In this document: in pieces, positions 6,976 through 10,202 of the stretch
Numbering within the stretch: the stretch's first letter is position 1
Layout of the letters: the number at the start of each line of letters is the position of its first letter
NCBI GenBank assembly: GCA_020632595.1
Contig: JACKFF010000033.1
Span: forward strand, 1-10,202
Source: Nitrospiraceae bacterium
Lineage (GTDB): Bacteria; Nitrospirota; Nitrospiria; Nitrospirales; UBA8639
Length of the DNA stretch: 10,202 nucleotides
Direction of reading: 5' to 3'
Made by a program: the position numbers and the translations under genes
Notes under the pieces: generated by a model
Databases searched by the model: none
What the model was told of the DNA's origin: nothing
The model's input: the letters and a program-made list of their open reading frames with translations, nothing else

Positions 6976-7671
6976 ATGCGCATATCCATCAACAAATTTG
7001 CAGGGCGAGGTTTCGTGTCCATGCGGCGGTGTTCGCTCTTGGTGCTTGTGCTGGCCAGTCTGTCTGCCAGTTGTGCATATCAGCCTTGGAATATCGAGAC
7101 CTATATTCAAAACCTGGAACGGCCGGAGCGAGATGAATATCAACAGCCGGCGAAGGTGATCGAGGCGCTCAATCTCACACCGGGCATGGTGGTGGCGGAT
7201 GTGGGGGCAGGCTCAGGATATTTTACGCGCCGGTTTGCCAAGGCCGTGGGAGAAACCGGGAAAGTCCTGGCCATCGACGTGGAGCAGAACATGCTGGACT
7301 ACAACAAACAGGAATTGGAAAAGCTCGGCATGGCCAACCGGGCGCAATTTGTTTTGGTCAAACCGGAAGACTCTCCACTCTCACCAAACAGTGTCGATCT
7401 GGTCTTTCTATGCAACGCGTACCATCATGTCGAACATGGGGTGGGGTATTGGGGCAAGATTCAAGAAGCCCTCAAACCCAACGGCCGGGTGGTGATTGTG
7501 GACTACTATCACGATGAACGGTCAGGGCATCTCAGCTTTTCTAAGCATCATCTGGTTCCCAGAGAACGGGTCATTGAAAACATGGAGAAGGCTGGCCTTC
7601 ATATATCAAAGGAGCACACCTTCCTCCCCCGCCAATATTTTTTGGAATTTGAAAAAATTGGCAGTGCCTAA
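6976..7671 (+). CDS. SAM-dependent methyltransferase with an export (lipoprotein-like) signal
   Basis: A 231-residue protein. The N-terminus has a basic region, then SLLVLVLASLSASC with cysteine C33, which reads as a secretion signal and perhaps a loose lipobox. After the conserved PERDEYQQPAKVI comes a class I methyltransferase core: VADVGAGSGYF (D75-G81), LAIDVEQNML, VKPEDSPL, FLCNAYHHV, and LKPNGRVVIVDYY. This combination (signal, ERPxRDxxQ-like lead-in, NxYHH) is one I recognise from a group of periplasm-predicted methyltransferases in several phyla whose role is unknown. ATG 6976 has an excellent GGGAGGT (6963-6969) 6 bases upstream. ATG 7021 would give a shorter, more classical signal peptide but has a poorer binding site. 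It follows the M28 peptidase gene by 26 bases. Export is inferred from sequence; how the enzyme would find SAM outside the cytoplasm is unclear. Confidence 0.87.
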   Translation: MRISINKFAGRGFVSMRRCSLLVLVLASLSASCAYQPWNIETYIQNLERPERDEYQQPAKVIEALNLTPGMVVADVGAGSGYFTRRFAKAVGETGKVLAIDVEQNMLDYNKQELEKLGMANRAQFVLVKPEDSPLSPNSVDLVFLCNAYHHVEHGVGYWGKIQEALKPNGRVVIVDYYHDERSGHLSFSKHHLVPRERVIENMEKAGLHISKEHTFLPRQYFLEFEKIGSA

Positions 7672-7790
7672 AGCTAGGAATTGGGAACCCATCAGGCCAG
7701 ATTTTTGGTTGCTTTTTACTCTTTCTCTGGCATCTCTTTAAGTTATTCACCAAAAATCCTAAAATCCAAAAAGTCCAGTAATTCGAGTGG

Positions 7791-7870
7791 GGGGGATTAT
7801 TTACTTTTTCTGAAACGATTCAGATTGAGGGAATATTTTATTCCATTGTGAATAAATTGCGAGATCCCCC
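7791..7870 (+). promoter_or_regulatory. Structured leader: outer 7-8 bp stem enclosing two perfect hairpins
   Basis: GGGGGAT (7791-7797) is exactly complementary to ATCCCCC (7864-7870), with one further wobble pair inward (7798/7863). Inside lie TCTGAA-ACGA-TTCAGA (7809-7824) and GGAATA-TTT-TATTCC (7830-7844), both perfect stems. Together they can form a closed multi-branch RNA ending 53 bases before the next start codon. The surrounding intergenic stretch (7672-7923) holds no gene that I can support, no convincing -35/-10 promoter and no clear terminator for the methyltransferase. A cis-regulatory RNA, a small RNA or a mobile-element end are all possible. Pairing is seen directly; function is inferred. 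Confidence 0.4.
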
Positions 7871-7897
7871 AAAATTTATCTCTTCAACAAAAGCATT

Positions 7898-7917
7898 TTT
7901 CCTTTTGAAAAAGGAGA
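7898..7917 (+). promoter_or_regulatory. Hairpin covering the Shine-Dalgarno sequence of the orphan gene
   Basis: The ribosome binding site AAGGAGA (7911-7917), ideally placed 6 bases before ATG 7924, is fully inside a hairpin. Positions 7898-7905 (TTTCCTTT) pair with 7910-7917 (AAAGGAGA) around a TGAA loop, with one G:U pair. A weak, U-rich stem over the binding site is the layout of fourU-like RNA thermometers and other translational switches. The regulation itself is an inference, and AT-rich DNA can give such stems by chance. Confidence 0.35.
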
Positions 7918-7923
7918 TACAGT

Positions 7924-9780
7924 ATGGCAACCCCAATGCATGTGATTCGCATAGTTGGATCATACAGCCTTCTCACCTTTTTTGATGACGATGTACAAAA
8001 AGAGTTTTTCGAAATAACCGTGGACCCAGTTTTTGAAAAAGAAATTTGGTTTAAATCTCCTTATGATGCAACAACAGGGTGGTTTGCGATAGACAAAAAG
8101 GAAATGCAATTAGAGCTAGATATGACTAATCATGGATTAATCCGTGAGGCGTTTTGGAGAGACTCTTTTCCTCCTATATTTAGTTTTAAAGGAAACCCCA
8201 AAAATGATTGGAATGCTTTTATCCCTCAAGCGATGCGGAAAAAAATGGAAGACATTTTGAAAGATCCAAACAAGGCGGAATTTCCCATCGCCCTACTTTT
8301 TAGATATTCCCTTTATAAAATTCCGGGAGAGTTAACGCAAATATTAGATGGAAACGGAGAGATAAATTTTCATATAGGACTGAATAAATTCGGTATTGTA
8401 AATGTTGGGATCACTATTGAATTTCCCCATGAACCCAATGAGTATTTTGAGGATCTCTGTAGGAGAGCGTATAAAAAAGTTGCCCATTTACAGGAAGAGC
8501 CCTTGAAAAACTTAGAGAATGATCTTAAGGAATTTCGCAACTGGGGTTCTCCTGGAAATTTTTGGAGTGGCGTTGTTTGCTCAACTCATTCATTAACTTT
8601 CGATGAAAAAATTAGGGAGATGGAAGGATTTCTTCGCGAAATTAAAAATCAACAGGATGCTCCAAGGCTCGCTGTTTCGTACTTTCAAGTTTTGGCCATT
8701 ACCCTGATTCATAGGTTTCTTTTCGATCGATTGAGCGTAACTGGAGATCATTTGAAAAGGGGCCTATGTGTTCAGGGTAACTGTTTGAGAGGGTGGAAGT
8801 TGAGCCTGTGGCATGAGCATCTTGGGGAAGATTGGGCCAAATTGCCTATTTTGTTGGATTGTCCTTGGGCTCTCTCAAATAAATTGCCAGACTCCTCGAG
8901 AAAAGGTTTACCACCTCTTCGGCACGTGGTTTTCATGTATCAACTCATCCGCTCTTTTCCTAGAAAGCAAACCTTCTTGAGCAACAACGATAACAAAATA
9001 GCTCTTCTGACCCTTGGACACAATGTAGGATGGTCTCCAAGTTATAATCCCCCTTTTCCCCTTTTTGAAGAAAAATCCGATCTGGCTTTCCTAAAAGATT
9101 CTTCTTTATTGGAAAACTCATGCTGTTTTATTTTTCCTCAAGGGCTAGTTGTGGTGACTCCGCCGGAGGATATTTTGTACTTAGGTGGAGGGCCACCACC
9201 GCCTGGATTTAAATATAGTTCCTGCTATTCTCCGTCTTCTGTAGACTACAAGGACTATTGGCTATTAATTTTCAAATTGTTTATCAGGGTAGTAGAGACA
9301 CGGCTTATATTGGGAATGATGAACCGATATCTTTCTGATTGCCATAGAGCATTCATGGTTCGTTGTGGGAGAGATAAACTACAGAGGATTTTGGGGGCAG
9401 TAAAACGGGTTTTTGGGACAGATGAAATTTACAAAGATCTGCTCAGGATTGGATGGCTTCTGCAGCGCATTTCGGAAAATATTGTTACTCCGGAAGTGTC
9501 TCGATTTTCATTCGTTCGGAAAAAAGTCCTTAGTTTTTTGGATGAGGTACATTTTGATGAACATGTGGAACACATTGAGGCCGAGTTTCAAAAACTCAAC
9601 AGGTGGTTAAATGAAGACATTATTACCATCGCCACGGTAACTGCAATTGTAGTCGCCATTTTGGGAGTTGTTGTCGCAATAGTTAGTGGGCTTTTTCCTG
9701 GTGATTGGAAGGATTCCCTACTATGTGTTGTAAAGGCCTTCGGGGATTGTGAAAGTCTAGTAGACAATGGAATTCATTGA
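7924..9780 (+). CDS. Unrecognised 618-residue protein with one C-terminal membrane helix
   Basis: I do not recognise this protein. The frame is long and well started (AAGGAGA 6 bases before ATG 7924). Residues of about 1-190 look alpha/beta, with short strands such as HVIRIVGSYSLLTFF and NFHIGLNKFGIVNVGITIEF. A glycine-proline turn GGGPPPPG (421-428) follows the strand CCFIFPQGLVVVTPP. From about 440 to 565 it is strongly helical, ending EAEFQKLNRWLNED. One hydrophobic helix, IITIATVTAIVVAILGVVVAIV (about 566-587), is followed by a 31-residue soluble tail. A mixed soluble domain, long helices and a terminal membrane segment recall CorA-like channels, but there is no GMN motif and no second helix, so that is only an analogy. 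The DNA is AT-rich against its neighbours: 19, 25 and 28 G+C per 60 bases in three sampled lines, against 37 of 60 at 4321-4380. There are no partner genes. Horizontal acquisition is likely. Confidence 0.85.
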   Translation: MATPMHVIRIVGSYSLLTFFDDDVQKEFFEITVDPVFEKEIWFKSPYDATTGWFAIDKKEMQLELDMTNHGLIREAFWRDSFPPIFSFKGNPKNDWNAFIPQAMRKKMEDILKDPNKAEFPIALLFRYSLYKIPGELTQILDGNGEINFHIGLNKFGIVNVGITIEFPHEPNEYFEDLCRRAYKKVAHLQEEPLKNLENDLKEFRNWGSPGNFWSGVVCSTHSLTFDEKIREMEGFLREIKNQQDAPRLAVSYFQVLAITLIHRFLFDRLSVTGDHLKRGLCVQGNCLRGWKLSLWHEHLGEDWAKLPILLDCPWALSNKLPDSSRKGLPPLRHVVFMYQLIRSFPRKQTFLSNNDNKIALLTLGHNVGWSPSYNPPFPLFEEKSDLAFLKDSSLLENSCCFIFPQGLVVVTPPEDILYLGGGPPPPGFKYSSCYSPSSVDYKDYWLLIFKLFIRVVETRLILGMMNRYLSDCHRAFMVRCGRDKLQRILGAVKRVFGTDEIYKDLLRIGWLLQRISENIVTPEVSRFSFVRKKVLSFLDEVHFDEHVEHIEAEFQKLNRWLNEDIITIATVTAIVVAILGVVVAIVSGLFPGDWKDSLLCVVKAFGDCESLVDNGIH

Positions 9781-9888
9781 TAGTGAGAATTTATTGTGAG
9801 GTATGTATTAATTGGGAAAAAATGTCACAATTCCTCGGAGCCCATCATCAGGCGTGCTCGTCAAAGTAGAAAATATTTTTGAACGAAG
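9781..9888. other. Short intergenic stretch between the orphan gene and the hipA remnant
   Basis: AT-rich and without a supported gene. ATTGTGA (9793-9799) and TCACAAT (9825-9831) form a 7-base inverted repeat with a 25-base spacer and no T-run after it, so it is not a convincing terminator for either convergent gene. The segment should hold the continuation of the minus-strand hipA gene if that were intact, but I see no kinase-like sequence in it. Confidence 0.4.
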
Positions 9889-10141
9889 CTAGGGGTTAAT
9901 CTTGGGGCATGGTTGTCCTTCCGGCAAGAGGTTGGAAAAAAATGGCGGTGCTTTTCCGCTATACGTTTTGGGAGAGGTCAGCAAGTCGCCCTCTGCGGAA
10001 AAATACGATTGGCTTAATACCGGGCGTTGGGGATCGTCGGTGTAGGATGCTTCAAAGGAAAAGACTATCCTGCCGTCGGGGAGCAGGGTTAAAGCCCCGA
10101 CGCGACGTTCATTCAAGATAAATATCCAGCACGCCCGTCAT
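9889..10141 (-). pseudogene. hipA: hipA N-terminal remnant, frameshifted and truncated
   Basis: Read leftward from ATG 10141, after GAGGAA with good spacing, the frame gives MTGVLDIYLE and a stop. One base later, from about 10116, the frame continues as NERRVGALTLLPDGRIVFSF...FFSNLLPEG. This is the N-terminal domain of HipA-type serine/threonine kinases (VYLN..RVG..., F.Y...Y, NLLPEG). Dropping one base near 10117 joins the two as DIYLNERRVG, so this is a single-base frameshift. After LLPEG the similarity stops (QPCPKINP) and a TAG at 9889-9891 ends it. About 80 residues remain, and the kinase core is missing. HipA is the toxin of hipBA modules and phosphorylates a translation component such as GltX. 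Split HipS/HipT systems also have a short stand-alone N-terminal protein, but no hipT follows here. The frameshift could be a sequencing error; the truncation could not. Confidence 0.75.
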
Positions 10142-10202
10142 GCGAGTTCCTCTTCATCACTTTGGGATACGGTATCCGGCTGCCAGGCGGGTTTCTTGGT
10201 AT
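10138..10202 (-). CDS. 3' end of the gene upstream of hipA, probably a HipB-like HTH antitoxin (partial)
   Basis: The minus-strand frame is open from the window edge and ends TKKPAWQPDTVSQSDEEELA with TGA at 10138-10140. This stop overlaps the hipA start in an ATGA, the tight coupling expected of a toxin-antitoxin operon. HipB-type antitoxins are small helix-turn-helix proteins that lie directly upstream of hipA and repress the operon. Only the acidic tail is visible, with no HTH, so the identity rests on position alone. Confidence 0.5.
   Translation of the reverse strand, partial: TKKPAWQPDTVSQSDEEELA

Larger units (their letters stand above)
7671..9893. repeat. 8-base direct repeat bracketing the AT-rich segment
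   Basis: AAGCTAGG occurs at 7671-7678, overlapping the last base of the exported methyltransferase gene, and again at 9886-9893, at the broken end of the hipA remnant. The two copies bracket the AT-rich 2.2 kb that holds the orphan gene. A target-site duplication or a recombination scar would look like this. Eight matching bases between two loosely chosen border regions can also arise by chance, and no terminal inverted repeats or transposase support it. Confidence 0.25.

Noticed and set aside
7672..7730. An intrinsic terminator after the exported methyltransferase gene
   Set aside because: GGGAACCC followed by short T-runs has a loop of only two bases, and no stable stem lies directly before a T-tract.
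7571..7753. A 60-codon minus-strand frame overlapping the end of the exported methyltransferase gene, where a continuation of hipA might be expected
   Set aside because: The translation shows no HipA kinase motifs, and it mostly mirrors the methyltransferase coding sequence.
7789..7795. A run of seven G as a phase-variation tract
   Set aside because: It is short, non-coding, and five of its bases are better explained as the 5' arm of the outer stem with ATCCCCC.
9909..10121. A plus-strand frame of about 70 codons at the right edge
   Set aside because: The opposite strand of the same bases encodes recognisable HipA N-terminal sequence; this frame has no motif and no good start.

Overview
The window looks like chromosomal DNA of a Gram-negative bacterium. 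The support is moderate-GC coding sequence, Shine-Dalgarno-led genes, lipoprotein-type signal peptides, and a two-component/sigma-54 regulatory flavour. The overall style would fit a Nitrospirota-like genome, but that placement is an impression and no marker gene here supports it.

Layout. (1) Positions 1-883 hold the 3' end of a sigma-54-type activator with a Fis-like DNA-binding domain, then a stand-alone receiver-domain response regulator closed by a good intrinsic terminator (940-968). (2) Positions 969-1130 form a leader full of short inverted repeats. It precedes a PhoD-type alkaline phosphatase/phosphodiesterase lipoprotein and, 15 bases further on, a quinone-oxidoreductase-like MDR dehydrogenase. 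(3) Positions 3602-5539 encode two SAM-dependent methyltransferases on the same strand: one class I enzyme of unknown target, and one family-2 O-methyltransferase with a dimerisation domain. (4) A small secreted cysteine-containing protein sits on the minus strand (5587-5844). (5) Positions 5957-7671 are a tight pair: a membrane-anchored M28 metallopeptidase and a methyltransferase that carries an export signal. (6) From about 7672 to 9880 the composition shifts to AT-rich. This segment holds one 618-residue protein that I do not recognise, with a single C-terminal membrane helix, behind a strongly structured 5' leader whose last hairpin covers its Shine-Dalgarno sequence. (7) At the right edge, on the minus strand, are the tail of a probable HipB-like gene and a frameshifted, truncated hipA remnant.

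Regions 1-5 read as ordinary resident genes in short co-directional units. Region 6 is the best candidate for something undescribed: a lone, compositionally foreign gene beside a decayed toxin-antitoxin locus. An 8-base direct repeat lies at its two borders. No tRNA, rRNA, CRISPR array, transposase or integrase is visible.
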